A stretch of 64,000 nucleotides of DNA from Streptomyces sp. NBC_00483 (GCF_036013745.1 NZ_CP107880.1:2604001-2668000), one strand, 5' to 3'; positions 1 through 9,299 are shown, counted from the stretch's first letter. Program-made: numbers and translations. Notes: a model not told the origin generated them from the sequence alone.

Positions 1-1077
1 ATCGGCTCGCTGATCTTCGGCCACTTCGGCGACCGGATCGGCCGCAAGTCGGTCCTGGTGGCCTCGCTGCTCCTGATGGGCCTGTCGACGGCCTTCGTCG
101 GCCTGCTGCCCGGGTACAGCACCCTCGGCCTGTGGGCGCCGATCCTCCTCGTGCTGCTCCGGTTCCTTCAGGGCGTCGGCCTCGGCGGCGAGTGGGGCGG
201 GGCCGCGCTGCTCGCCGTGGAGCACGCGCCGCGCGGCAAACGCGGGTTGTTCGCCGCGTTCCCCCAACTCGGCCCGTCCGTAGGCTTCTTCGCCGCCACC
301 GGCATCTTCTGGCTGCTTTCCGAGTCCCTCTCGGACGACGCCTTCAAGTCGTGGGGCTGGCGCATCCCGTTCCTGCTGTCGTTCCTCCTCGTGGCGGTCG
401 GCCTGTTCGTCCGCCTGAAGATCAGCGAGACGCCGGTCTTCGCCAAGGTGATGGCGGAGCAGGAGGCCAGCAGGGCACCGGCGTTGGAGGTCTTCAAGCG
501 GCACCCGAAGGAGATCCTGCTCGGCGCGGGCGGCATGATCATCGCGTACGGGCTCTTCTACACGGCCACGACGTACTGCCTCGCCTACGGCACCACGACG
601 CTCGGCATCCCGCGCTCCACGATGCTCGCCGTGTCGCTTGTGGCGTGCCTGTTCCTCGCGGCCGGCACCTGGCTCGCGGCGACCCGCTCCGACGGTCGCG
701 GCCGCCGCAAGATGGTGCTCATCGGTTCGAGCCTCGCCATCGTGTGGGGCCTGGCCCTGTTCCCGCTGATGGACACCGAGAAGCCGGTGCTCATCGCCCT
801 CGCGCTCGGCGGCGCCCTGTTCTGCATGGGCGTGGTGTACGGGCCGATGGGCGCGTATCTGCCGGAGCTGTTCGGGGCGAAGGTGCGCTACTCCGGCGCC
901 TCCTTCGCGTACAACCTGGGTGGCGTCCTCGGCGGCGCCGTCTCCCCGCTCATCGCGACGCGACTGCAGAGCGCGCTCGGCTCTTCGTCGGTGGGCTGGT
1001 ACGTCAGCGCCATGGCGGTCGTGTCACTGCTGTGCGTGCTGGCCCTTCCGGAGACACGGGAGCGTCAACTTGATTGA
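1..1077 (+). CDS. MHS-family MFS transporter, 5' truncated by window edge
   Basis: Proton symporter of the metabolite:H+ symporter branch of the major facilitator superfamily, acting in the cytoplasmic membrane on an organic acid or zwitterion; the substrate cannot be told from sequence. The frame is open from base 1, so 358 C-terminal residues are visible. The loop 2-3 signature GHFGDRIGRKSV lies at the very start, and a GVGLGGEWGGA motif typical of MHS proteins follows at about residue 60. About ten hydrophobic segments remain, consistent with loss of only the first two helices. A paralogue lies at 16038. The gene stops about 100 bases before a serine hydrolase on the same strand. Family assignment is firm. 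Confidence 0.9.
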   Translation: MGSLIFGHFGDRIGRKSVLVASLLLMGLSTAFVGLLPGYSTLGLWAPILLVLLRFLQGVGLGGEWGGAALLAVEHAPRGKRGLFAAFPQLGPSVGFFAATGIFWLLSESLSDDAFKSWGWRIPFLLSFLLVAVGLFVRLKISETPVFAKVMAEQEASRAPALEVFKRHPKEILLGAGGMIIAYGLFYTATTYCLAYGTTTLGIPRSTMLAVSLVACLFLAAGTWLAATRSDGRGRRKMVLIGSSLAIVWGLALFPLMDTEKPVLIALALGGALFCMGVVYGPMGAYLPELFGAKVRYSGASFAYNLGGVLGGAVSPLIATRLQSALGSSSVGWYVSAMAVVSLLCVLALPETRERQLD

Positions 1078-1178
1078 TACGTCCGTCAATTGACGGCGGA
1101 ACATCTGGCCAACCCCCGGGTACGGCGGGACGATGCGCGGCACGCGTTGCCGCACGACGCCTACCACGGGGGTTCGCC

Positions 1179-2480
1179 ATGTCCGCACCCAAGGCACGTC
1201 AAGCACCTGAAGTCCACGTCCGGCCCTACTGGGAGCTGAGGTTCGACGCCGACGGCGATCCGGATCCCCGGCAGCTCGCCACGCTCCTGCGCGAAGCGCG
1301 CCAGGTGCGCGATCTGGTGGTCTTCGCGCACGGCTGGAACAACAGCCGCTCCATCGCGATCCGCCTGTACGACCGCTTCTTCGCGCCGTTCCCCGGCCTG
1401 GCGCCCGGCGCCTCCCTCGGCTACGTGGGCGTCCTGTGGCCGTCCATGCGGTTCACGGACGAGCAGATCCCGGACTTCGACCGGTCGGCCGCCGACTCGA
1501 CCACGGCCGCCACCGTCCCGCGGACCACGCTCGACAAGGGCACCCGGCAGGGGCTCGCCGAGGCCTTCCCGCGCAGTGGGCCCGTCGTGGACCTGCTGGC
1601 GCGGCGCCTGGAGGAGCAGTCGGACGCGGCGTCCGCCTTCGACGAGTTCGGTGGTCTCGTACGGCAGTTGGTCGGGGTCGGGCCCTCGGTGTCCGGCTCC
1701 GACACCTCGGAGGACGGCGGGCCGCACAGCACGCCCGCGATGCTCCACGAGGACACCCGGGCGATGTGCCTGGAGTTCGCGGCGGCCCTGGAGACGGCGG
1801 CGGGCCCGGGCGCGGCGGAGGCCTTCCGGCTGCCCGGCGGGCTCGCCAAGGCGTGGAAGGGGGCGCATGAACTGCTGCGCCAGGCCACGTATTTCGCGAT
1901 GAAGCGGCGGGCGGGAAAGGTCGGCAAGGCCGGGCTCGGTCCTGCGCTCGGGCGTCTCGCCGAGGAGGCGCCGAAGGTGCGCGTGCACCTGGTGGGGCAC
2001 AGCTTCGGCGCGCGGCTCGTCTCCTTCGCGCTCGCCGGGATGCCGAAGGGCGTCCACAACGTGAAGTCCGTGACGCTCCTTCAGGGAGCCTTCTCGCACT
2101 ACGTGTTCGCCGGCCGGGGCGCGCTGAAGGGGCGGCAGGCGCGGGTGGACGGGCCGCTGGTGGCGTGCTTCTCGCGGCACGACACGGCGCTGAGCGTGAT
2201 GTACCCGCTGGCCTCGCGGCTTGCGGGCGACGACAGGACGCTGGTCGATCTCGGCGAGCGCTGGGGCGCCCTCGGGCACGACGGCTTCCAGGACGTCGAC
2301 GGCGCGGTGCGCTTCACGCTGGCGGACGTGCTGCGGGCCGGGGTGCCGGGAGCGGGCTGTGTGAGCGTGGACGCGGCGCAGGTGGTGCGCAATGGGCCCC
2401 CGCCTTCGGGGGCCCACAGCGACATCTGTCACGCCGAGTTGGCGCGGGTGGTGCTGGGTGCGGGGCGGGTCACTACGTAG
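1179..2480 (+). CDS. alpha/beta-fold serine hydrolase of unknown substrate
   Basis: A 433-residue cytoplasmic protein without signal peptide. The alpha/beta hydrolase pattern is visible: an oxyanion-type VFAHGWNNS at about residues 47-55, the nucleophile elbow VGHSFG at about 272-277, and a possible catalytic His in ALGHDGF near residue 366. A middle insertion of roughly 150 residues separates the first motif from the nucleophile. The ATG was chosen because it opens the conserved part; the frame also stays open upstream without a ribosome site. The family is known to include esterases and amidases, but nothing points to a substrate. The neighbours, a transporter upstream and a convergent acylase, give no clear pathway. 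Confidence 0.7.
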   Translation: MSAPKARQAPEVHVRPYWELRFDADGDPDPRQLATLLREARQVRDLVVFAHGWNNSRSIAIRLYDRFFAPFPGLAPGASLGYVGVLWPSMRFTDEQIPDFDRSAADSTTAATVPRTTLDKGTRQGLAEAFPRSGPVVDLLARRLEEQSDAASAFDEFGGLVRQLVGVGPSVSGSDTSEDGGPHSTPAMLHEDTRAMCLEFAAALETAAGPGAAEAFRLPGGLAKAWKGAHELLRQATYFAMKRRAGKVGKAGLGPALGRLAEEAPKVRVHLVGHSFGARLVSFALAGMPKGVHNVKSVTLLQGAFSHYVFAGRGALKGRQARVDGPLVACFSRHDTALSVMYPLASRLAGDDRTLVDLGERWGALGHDGFQDVDGAVRFTLADVLRAGVPGAGCVSVDAAQVVRNGPPPSGAHSDICHAELARVVLGAGRVTT

Positions 2481-2522
2481 GCAACCCTGCGGTCGCCCTG
2501 TGGGTGCCCGCCCCGCCCCGGT

Positions 2523-5351
2523 TCACTCGCGGTGTGCCGGGAACTCCACGACCTGCTGGTACGTGGGCCGGTTCTGCCACTGGATGTTGCGGTGCGTGAT
2601 GCCGCCGACGGCGCGGTGCCCGATGCTGTCGGCGCACCACTGGTCGCCCGCCTTGCAGGTGTCGTCACCGGGGTACACCTCGGTGGCGGGCTTGGCGGCG
2701 GCCTCGGCCAGCGTGGCGAGGAGGACGTCCCGGCAGGCCGAGAGGTCGCCGGAGCCGCAGTACGTGGCGCCGAGCTTCCCCTTCACCGGCTCGCCGAGCA
2801 CCGACCTGAGGTCCTTGTCGGCGTAGCCCCACCAGCCGTACTGGAAGGACGATCCGGCGTGCGAGCCGGTCGGCCCGTGTCCGGCGGACGGCGCCTCGTC
2901 GACGGTCAGTTGTGCGGTGAGGGACTTGTAGAGCTCGTCGCCGAGACCGGGCTTGAACTCGGCCTCGACCATCAGCGGCCACCAGGCGTCCATGATCCGT
3001 ACGGCGTCGGGATGCGCGTACGTCTTGGATCCGGCGGACGTCTGGTTGCGCTGGGCGCCCGCCTTCTCCCATGCCTCCAACTGCTGGACGGCCTTGGTCA
3101 GTTGCGGGTTGTCGAGGTCGCCAAGCGGCTTGCTGCGGATGACCTTGAGCATCTCCGGCAGCACCTGCTCGCCGCGCAGGTCCGTGACGGCGGCCTCCTC
3201 CATGGCCCGGGTGAGCGCGGCCCGGGTGACGCCGCCCCGCTCGGTGAGCTTCTTCACCCGGTCGTTCAGCAGGTCGGCGCGGTGGACCGCGCCCATGCTG
3301 AAGTTGGGTGACGAGAAGCCCTTGGCCTGCTTGTTGTTCCAGGAGACGTAGTAGTCCTGGTCGACCGAGTTCGGGTGCTGGGACGGGGGCGTCACGGCGG
3401 ACGTGTTGTTCGCCGGGTCGAAGTCCTTCCACTCATAGGCCTGTTCGCCCCGCACCGGCAGCGACATGTCGACGTCCTTGGCGCGCACCGGGTTGGTGCC
3501 GCTGTTGTAGTACGCGATGTCGCGGGAGTCGGCGTAGAACCAGTTGAACGCGTAGTTGATGTGCTGGGCCGCCTTCTGGAACGACGCGGCGTCCTTGACG
3601 TAGGTCGGGTCGTTCAGCATCTGGAAGCCGATGATCGAGTCGGCCTCGTGGCGGTACGTGGAGCGAAGTGCCGTGTAGGCGACGGGTTTTCCGTCCACGG
3701 TGGCGCGGTGGCTGACGATCCCGTACTTCGTCCGGAAGACCTGCATCCGGTAGGAGCCGGCGGCCGTGGAGTCGGCGATCGTCGGCTTCCAGGCGTTCTT
3801 CTTCTCCAGCTTCTCCATGGGCGTGCAGGTGCCCCGGTACAGGTACGAGGTCGACTGCCTGGTGGGCGCGGAGCCGTCGGGCTCGCACAGCGGGACCGCG
3901 TACGTGTCGGTGATGTCCTGGGTCGCCGAGGTCGCGGACCACGCGTAGTCCTGGCCGCGGCCGAGCTGGACGTACATGCCGACGCCGGCGAAGGAGACGC
4001 CGCGCGCGCTGATGCCGGGGCCCTGGAGCTCCTGCATCATCAGCAGCTGCGGCGCGAAGTAGCCGGTCTGCGGGCCGAACACGGCGACCGGGTTGCCGGA
4101 GGCGGAGTGCTTGCCGGAGACGAGGAGGGCGTTCGACATGCCCTTCTTGGACGCCGACTGAGTGAACAGATCGGAAGGCAGCACGCCGTCGTCGTTCATG
4201 CCCTGGAGCGGCTTGAGCTTGGCGGGTGCCTTGACGGGGTCCTTCTTGGCCGCCGCCGACTCCGCCGCCGAGCCCTCCTTGTCGTACACGAGGGGCTCCT
4301 TCTCCACCGAGCCCTTGTCGGGGAGCGCCTCCCCGCGCGCGTTCTCCGGCTTCTCGCCGTACGGGAAGCGGGTGCCGTCGTGGATCGTGGTGACGGCCTC
4401 GGGGTCCTCGCGGCCGCGGAAGGCCTCCCAGACCTCGGTGCCCTTCTGGACGCCGTACTTGTCCTGCGCCTTGAGCAGCGAGAGCGCCGCGTCGACCTCT
4501 CCGCCGCCGCCGTTGCCGAAGAGTCCGCCGACCACGGAGGCCAGCGCGATCATGTCGGTCACCTTGAACGGCTGGATCTCGCCCACGTTCGTGATCGCGT
4601 CGACCTTGCCGGTGAGCACGTACTCACCGGGGAAGTAGCGGCCGCTCTTCGACTTCTCCCGATAGGCGTTGAGGCCGTCGATATAGGCCTGCGCGTCGTC
4701 CATGGCCTGCTTGCCGCGGGCCCCGCCGGTCTCCTTGATGGACTCGACCTGCTGTTCGAGATCCTTTTCGGTGTACGGGGCCTGCGGCCAGAACTCCTGC
4801 TCCAGACCCCGGTTCGCGAGGGCGCCGCCCGCGAACGACGTCAATTCGCCGCGGCCGATGTGACGGAACAGGTCGATCAACCAGAGGCGGTCCTGACCTG
4901 CGGCGAAGCCGGCCCCGAATTCTGTTCCGTAGCGCGAGGAACCTTTGATGTGGGGTACGCCGTTCTTCTTGTCACGGGTGATCGTCACATCCTCGCGGGG
5001 ACGGGTGACGGAACCGACTTGATCGTCCTTGACACCGAAGGAGGAATCGTTGAAGAAGTTCGTGAGTGTGTCGTCGGTGAGGGACGGATACCCGGACGAC
5101 AGCGCGTCATAGGGACCGAGCTGATCGTCGGCGTGCGGAGGCTGGGTACCCAGCAATTTGTTGCCGAGGATCTGGGCGAGTGTGGCGCTGCCGTTCGCTC
5201 CGGGCGGCAGGATGTCCGCGCACTGGCCCTTGCAGTAGTCGGCGGCCGGGGTCGGTTCGTCGGCGGCGGTCGCGGTCGACGTCGGCGAGAGCAGTCCGGC
5301 GGTGAGCACAAGTGCCGCCAGGGCCGTAACTCTCTTCGTAAGGCTTCCCAT
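2523..5351 (-). CDS. secreted penicillin acylase-family Ntn hydrolase
   Basis: Predicted exported amide hydrolase (penicillin, acyl-homoserine-lactone or lipopeptide acylase type) of 942 residues. The N terminus is a Sec signal peptide (basic TKR, then an Ala/Leu core ending near ATA). The family matures by self-cleavage; the beta-chain nucleophile is the Ser of GMSNALLVSGKH at about residue 405, followed by the conserved GPQTGYF and a WSATSATQDITDTYA segment. A later VSWNNKQAKG matches the oxyanion-loop Asn region. The residue before Ser is Met where penicillin G acylases have Gly. A 12-base duplication places a second ATG at 5363; the inner ATG has the better upstream purine run. It stands alone, convergent with the hydrolase gene. 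Acyl-chain preference cannot be predicted. Confidence 0.85.
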   Translation of the reverse strand: MGSLTKRVTALAALVLTAGLLSPTSTATAADEPTPAADYCKGQCADILPPGANGSATLAQILGNKLLGTQPPHADDQLGPYDALSSGYPSLTDDTLTNFFNDSSFGVKDDQVGSVTRPREDVTITRDKKNGVPHIKGSSRYGTEFGAGFAAGQDRLWLIDLFRHIGRGELTSFAGGALANRGLEQEFWPQAPYTEKDLEQQVESIKETGGARGKQAMDDAQAYIDGLNAYREKSKSGRYFPGEYVLTGKVDAITNVGEIQPFKVTDMIALASVVGGLFGNGGGGEVDAALSLLKAQDKYGVQKGTEVWEAFRGREDPEAVTTIHDGTRFPYGEKPENARGEALPDKGSVEKEPLVYDKEGSAAESAAAKKDPVKAPAKLKPLQGMNDDGVLPSDLFTQSASKKGMSNALLVSGKHSASGNPVAVFGPQTGYFAPQLLMMQELQGPGISARGVSFAGVGMYVQLGRGQDYAWSATSATQDITDTYAVPLCEPDGSAPTRQSTSYLYRGTCTPMEKLEKKNAWKPTIADSTAAGSYRMQVFRTKYGIVSHRATVDGKPVAYTALRSTYRHEADSIIGFQMLNDPTYVKDAASFQKAAQHINYAFNWFYADSRDIAYYNSGTNPVRAKDVDMSLPVRGEQAYEWKDFDPANNTSAVTPPSQHPNSVDQDYYVSWNNKQAKGFSSPNFSMGAVHRADLLNDRVKKLTERGGVTRAALTRAMEEAAVTDLRGEQVLPEMLKVIRSKPLGDLDNPQLTKAVQQLEAWEKAGAQRNQTSAGSKTYAHPDAVRIMDAWWPLMVEAEFKPGLGDELYKSLTAQLTVDEAPSAGHGPTGSHAGSSFQYGWWGYADKDLRSVLGEPVKGKLGATYCGSGDLSACRDVLLATLAEAAAKPATEVYPGDDTCKAGDQWCADSIGHRAVGGITHRNIQWQNRPTYQQVVEFPAHRE

Positions 5352-5608
5352 AAGGCTTCCCATGGCGCCGGAGGTTACCGACGGTTAGCCAAGGACAGAA
5401 GATGAACATGCGTCACGTTTTCGGAAAGCAACAGGAGTCACTCGGGTACTCCCCGGCCTCAGAAGGTGACGGTGATGGGCCCCATCGGAAATCGGATGGG
5501 ACTCAGTGGCCTTCAAAGGGATCCGAATCGCGTGTCGATACGTCTACTCGGCGACGTCGCTTCATGGCTGCGGCGACGCCGACGTACGTGTGACGGAGGT
5601 GCAGGGCG

Positions 5609-6211
5609 ATGGCCGGATTCCGAAGTCTGGCGAGACAGGTGCGCGATCCGCTGAGCGATCTGGCACTGCGGCGCTATTCACTGCGCAAGTGCCTTGAGAG
5701 ATTTGCCCCTTACGGGCACCGAGCAACCTGGGACCACCTCTGCTCCCGGGCGGGGTTCGACCCCGAGGACCGCTCCCCCGACCCGGCCCGCCTCGTCGCG
5801 GCGCTGGAGGAGCTTGAGGAGGCGCGGGCCGTCTGGCTCGCGTACGAAGTCGCCTTCGCGGAGCGCAGGCGCAAGGAGAAGCACGACGGACTTCGAAGCC
5901 CGGGCAGCGTGGACGACTGGCACCGGCTGACCTGGGGAGGCTTCGGAGTCGCCTGGTGCGACGACCCTTCCGTGCATCCCGCCGAGCCGCTGGCCGAAGT
6001 GCTCCGCAGGCTCATCACGGCACTTGAGCGCGACCCTGGCGCGTGCTGCCCGGTGTGCACGGGCAGCTGCCTGGTCTGGCAGCACGATCTGGCGCACGAA
6101 CCCTCGTCGGGCCCCGTGTGCACCCACTGCGGCATCGTCGTGCCGCGGCCCGTCCTCACCCCCATGGCACTGGCGGAGGCCAGGCTGGCGCGGCTGCTTG
6201 TCTCCGCGTAG
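5609..6211 (+). CDS. hypothetical protein with a CxxC-CxxC pair
   Basis: A 200-residue protein I do not recognise. It starts behind a good ribosome site (GGAGG nine bases before the ATG). The first two thirds are helical and charged, rich in Arg and Glu, with an EELEEARAVWLAYEVAFAERRRKEK stretch likely to form a long helix. The C-terminal third carries CCPVCTGSC and CTHC about 27 residues apart, the spacing of a zinc ribbon. No signal peptide or membrane segment is seen. It converges on the Imm49-like gene. A small zinc-binding protein is the most that can be said. Confidence 0.6.
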   Translation: MAGFRSLARQVRDPLSDLALRRYSLRKCLERFAPYGHRATWDHLCSRAGFDPEDRSPDPARLVAALEELEEARAVWLAYEVAFAERRRKEKHDGLRSPGSVDDWHRLTWGGFGVAWCDDPSVHPAEPLAEVLRRLITALERDPGACCPVCTGSCLVWQHDLAHEPSSGPVCTHCGIVVPRPVLTPMALAEARLARLLVSA

Positions 6212-6296
6212 GCCGGCCCGCCGGAACCAGGTGACGTACAGCGCGACGGGGGTGCGGCCCCGAGTTCGGCGCACCCCCTGATCCAAACGACAGGCC

Positions 6297-7961
6297 CTAG
6301 CTTGCCGCGCCTTCCAGGCGCTGCCGGTTGAGCAAGTACCGCGGTAGGTACGGCAGATCGGTGCGGACCGGGAAGTCCATGTCGTACGCGAGGCACGCGA
6401 GTGCGAGCGGGCCGAGCGCCACGCGGGCGCGCGGCGCCCCCGACCCGCCCCAGTAACCGGCGTGCTGCACAAGGGATTCCGCGAGCGCCTCGCCGAAGGC
6501 CTCGTGGTCGTGCGTGAGCAGCCGGTGGAACAGCGCGACGGGCTGGTAGTCGACGAGGTTGAGGAAGTCCTTCGGCGCGAGCGTCGCGGTGTCGGGGTGC
6601 GAGGCCTTGATGGTGGTGACGAGCCGGTCCACCACGTCGTCGACGGGGCGGCGCAGCCAGTGGCTCTGGAGGACATCGATCCAGTGCGCCACGTAGTCGT
6701 CCACCGGGGCGCTGCCGCGCAGTGTCTCGAGCGGCACCTGGCACAGGCGGGTGGTGCGCTCGCGGTCGCGGGTGACGAGGGTGAGGTAGAAGGCGTCGAG
6801 CCAGGCGCGGGCGGGGTCTCCCCCTGCTCCCCCTGCCTCCAACTCCCCGTCGTCCACCGGGGGTTCACCGTCCTTGCCGTGCGCGAACAGGGCGCATCCG
6901 CGCTGCTGCGCCGCGACCCAGGCGTCCCACGTCTCGACGCGGGCGGCGTCGGGGTCGCTCTCCGCGTGCGCGAGGGCGTGGACGAGCGCGGCGTCGAAGG
7001 ACTCCGGCTCGGCGTCGGGCGCGGGCGGCCCGTCGGAGGCAAGCCGGCCCGCCCGGTCGAGCGCGCGCAGCGCCTGCATCACGTCGACGAGTTCGCGCGG
7101 CGGTCGCTGCTCGACGGTGCGGGACGCGTCGTCGATGTCGGTGAGCGAGGTGAGGCGCCCGTCGTGCCACCAGTAGACGCGGGGCGAGAGTGGTCCCGGG
7201 CCTTCGTCGTGGGCCCGGACGGCGTACGTGGCAAGGTCGTTCAGCGCGTCGGCCGCGCTCCCGTCGACGATCGGGTGGAAGGCGAGCAGGTGCCGGGTGG
7301 GCACGGCGACGAGGGCGCCCGCGTCCGGCATCCGGCGCCCGGTGACCTCCGCGACGACCTCGGGCAGCACGACGGCCTTGGTCGCCACGGAGTGCGCGTC
7401 GCCGTACACGGAGTAGAGGACGGGGTGCCCGTCGAGCCGGACCTCCTCGTGCCGCATCGGCGCCCGGATCAGGGCACGCTGCGCGGCGCCCCACAGCGCG
7501 TCGGCGCCGGCCCGCTCCACATCCTCCTCGGTCAGCAGGCGTACGGAGTCGGGCCCGTCGAGCGCGAGCGCGAGGCGCAGCCCTTCGGCGACCTCGCGCG
7601 CGTGCACCGGCACGGCCCCGCCGGCGGCGTCCGCGGGCACGAGCCGCAGACACGTCCCCGCGAGCAGTTCCTCGGCGTCCTCGCCGCCCCGCGAGGCGTC
7701 CGCAAGCGCCGCGAAGTGGGCGTCTACGAGCGCGGGCCAGTCCTCCTCGGGCGCCTCCGCGCACCGCAGCGCCAGGTTCGCCAGCGGGAAGAGGTGACCG
7801 TCGCGCTCGACCGCGTCGCCGACGAGGACCAGGCCCGCTTCCGCCCCGGCTTCCGCCCCGAATCGCGCCCGCACGCTCTCGGCGACGAGCGACCGGAGCC
7901 GCTCGGCCTGCGGTGTCGCGAGCATGGGCAGGTGCGAATCCGGAGCCTCGTTCTCAATCAC
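6297..7961 (-). CDS. Imm49-like immunity-family protein with extra N-terminal domain
   Basis: A 554-residue protein. The C-terminal part (about residues 315-554) resembles the immunity 49 family common in Streptomyces: a TWDAWVAAQQ segment, RAWLDAFYLTLVTRDRERTT, a HWIDVLQSHWL helix and the terminal VALGPLALACLAYDMDFPV. Classic Imm49 proteins have only about 250-280 residues, so the N-terminal 300 residues are an additional, unrecognised domain. GTG at 7961 is taken as start because it keeps an acidic leader before the conserved MLATPQAERL; an ATG at 7925 is the alternative. The family is named from polymorphic-toxin loci, but no toxin gene is adjacent here. The role as immunity protein is therefore only inferred from similarity. 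Confidence 0.65.
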   Translation of the reverse strand: MIENEAPDSHLPMLATPQAERLRSLVAESVRARFGAEAGAEAGLVLVGDAVERDGHLFPLANLALRCAEAPEEDWPALVDAHFAALADASRGGEDAEELLAGTCLRLVPADAAGGAVPVHAREVAEGLRLALALDGPDSVRLLTEEDVERAGADALWGAAQRALIRAPMRHEEVRLDGHPVLYSVYGDAHSVATKAVVLPEVVAEVTGRRMPDAGALVAVPTRHLLAFHPIVDGSAADALNDLATYAVRAHDEGPGPLSPRVYWWHDGRLTSLTDIDDASRTVEQRPPRELVDVMQALRALDRAGRLASDGPPAPDAEPESFDAALVHALAHAESDPDAARVETWDAWVAAQQRGCALFAHGKDGEPPVDDGELEAGGAGGDPARAWLDAFYLTLVTRDRERTTRLCQVPLETLRGSAPVDDYVAHWIDVLQSHWLRRPVDDVVDRLVTTIKASHPDTATLAPKDFLNLVDYQPVALFHRLLTHDHEAFGEALAESLVQHAGYWGGSGAPRARVALGPLALACLAYDMDFPVRTDLPYLPRYLLNRQRLEGAAS

Positions 7962-8026
7962 GGTGGCGACTCTACGAGGCGTGGGGCGCGCGTGACGGAC
8001 GAGTGGGAAAACGCCCCCCGACCGCG

Positions 8027-8539
8027 TCAGGGCGTGATCACATCCGTCTGGATCGCCAGCTTGAACTCGGCCAGCGTGATCGGCACCTTCAGCGCGGTGT
8101 CCCCGGAGCGGGCCGAGACCTTGAAGCCGAGCGGGGTGCCGGGGTGCACGAACATCTGCCAGGTGTACGAGCGGTACTGGCCGCCGCCCGTGGGCGAGAT
8201 GTCCGTGGTGGCGGTGGAGTCGTAGCCGGTGGAGAGGCGCAGCGGGTCGCGCACGAAGCGGGCGCGGTACTCGGACGCGCGGGTGTCCGCGTCCCAGAAG
8301 ACGAGGGCGGACAGCGTGCCCCAGCCGTTGTGGCTGGGCCATATCAGCCCCGAGCGGGCGTCCGGGTACCTCGACGAGCCGCCGCCGCCCGCCGGGTCGT
8401 GCATGGTCCACGGGTCGTACGACTCCTCGGCCGCCGCGTACGGGAAGCGCACCAGGTGGTAGCCGTCGTTGTCGTAGACCAGTGATTGCGGTCCCGTGCG
8501 GGCGGACTCGTACTTGAGTGAAGTGATCGCCACTGCCAT
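8027..8539 (-). CDS. hypothetical protein, 170 aa
   Basis: Not recognised. The start has a strong ribosome site (GGGGGAGG about nine bases upstream). The protein has no signal peptide or membrane segment. It is rich in aromatic residues, Gly and Thr, with predicted beta character (for example YRSYTWQMFVHPG and an STGYDSTATTDIS stretch), suggesting a small beta-sandwich or binding module. It lies 65 bases upstream of the Imm49-like gene on the same strand, so the two may be co-transcribed. That makes it a possible partner of the Imm49-like protein, but this is only positional. Confidence 0.55.
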   Translation of the reverse strand: MAVAITSLKYESARTGPQSLVYDNDGYHLVRFPYAAAEESYDPWTMHDPAGGGGSSRYPDARSGLIWPSHNGWGTLSALVFWDADTRASEYRARFVRDPLRLSTGYDSTATTDISPTGGGQYRSYTWQMFVHPGTPLGFKVSARSGDTALKVPITLAEFKLAIQTDVITP

Positions 8540-8640
8540 GCCGTTCGGCCTCCCCCGTCTGACGTGTGCGACGCATGGTCGCGCCAACCACGGCCACCGA
8601 CAAGGGGTGTTGCGGACTCCCGTGCGGACTACGGTGCGAC

Positions 8641-9153
8641 CTACTGTGCGGCGACCCCGACGATGAGGACCCGCGTCCCCGGCTCCAACGGGCGCCAGCG
8701 GTGGGCGAGTCCGGCGGCGCAGTACAGCGTGTCGCCGCGCTCCAGGACGTAGTGGGTGTCGTCCACCTCGGTCTCGATCGAGCCGTCGGCGACGTACATG
8801 ACCTCGTCCCCCGCGTGCCGGAAGACCCGGTCCCAGTCGTGGTCGCCGGTGAACTCCAGGGCGTGCAGCCGCTGTTCACCCCGGACGAGCGGGCGCGCGC
8901 CGTCGGCCATCGCGGGCTTCTCCGCCGCGCGCACCACGTCGACCGGGCGGGGCGGCTCGGCGGACGCGAGGAGTTCGACGGCGGTGGTGTCGAGGGCGTC
9001 GGCGATGCGCTGCAGCGAGCCCATGCTGGGGCGCGAGCGCCCGTTCTCGACCTGACTGAGGAACGGGACGGAGACCCCGGCGCGGCGGGCCACCTCGGCG
9101 AGGGTCAGCTCCAGGCCGCGGCGCCTGCGTCGAATGCCCGGTCCCACGTTCAT
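8641..9153 (-). CDS. XRE-family regulator with C-terminal cupin domain
   Basis: A 170-residue DNA-binding regulator. Residues about 8-62 form an XRE helix-turn-helix (LAEVARRAGVSVPFLSQVENG), and residues about 100-168 a cupin_2 fold (HAGDEVMYVADGSIE then LERGDTLYCAAGLAHRWRP). Proteins of this build sense small molecules such as polyamines, amino acids or other metabolites through the cupin. It is transcribed divergently from the arylsulfotransferase-like gene and purine/pyrimidine-type permease, which are its likely targets. The intergenic region holds repeated TTAACC half-sites. The ligand is unknown. Confidence 0.85.
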   Translation of the reverse strand: MNVGPGIRRRRRGLELTLAEVARRAGVSVPFLSQVENGRSRPSMGSLQRIADALDTTAVELLASAEPPRPVDVVRAAEKPAMADGARPLVRGEQRLHALEFTGDHDWDRVFRHAGDEVMYVADGSIETEVDDTHYVLERGDTLYCAAGLAHRWRPLEPGTRVLIVGVAAQ

Positions 9154-9207
9154 GAACTTGTAACGCCCTCTCGCTTCGGCCCCTGTTCCCCGGCACCCTA
9201 CCGCCGT

Positions 9208-9260
9208 GGTTAACTACTTAACCAGTACTTAAAAAAGTTAACCACCGATGACAAGTACTG
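9208..9260. promoter_or_regulatory. divergent control region with TTAACC inverted repeats
   Basis: Unusually A+T-rich stretch between the XRE-cupin regulator and the sulfotransferase-like gene. GGTTAACTACTTAACC at 9208-9223 is a perfect 6-bp inverted repeat with a 4-bp spacer, GTTAACC recurs at 9237-9243, and AGTACT occurs at 9224 and 9254. This is the obvious place for the XRE protein to bind; binding itself is inferred. Confidence 0.5.
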
Positions 9261-9299
9261 ACGACAACCACTGACGTCACCACTGGATGGAGTGCCTCC

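Noticed and set aside
3375..5405. Long plus-strand open frame opposite the penicillin acylase
   Set aside because: Val/Gly/Arg-rich shadow frame with no recognisable motif; the minus strand has a signal peptide and catalytic residues.
5364..5608. Small plus-strand frames between the acylase and the CxxC protein
   Set aside because: No ribosome site, no conserved pattern and mutually overlapping frames; the gap looks like a plain divergent promoter region.
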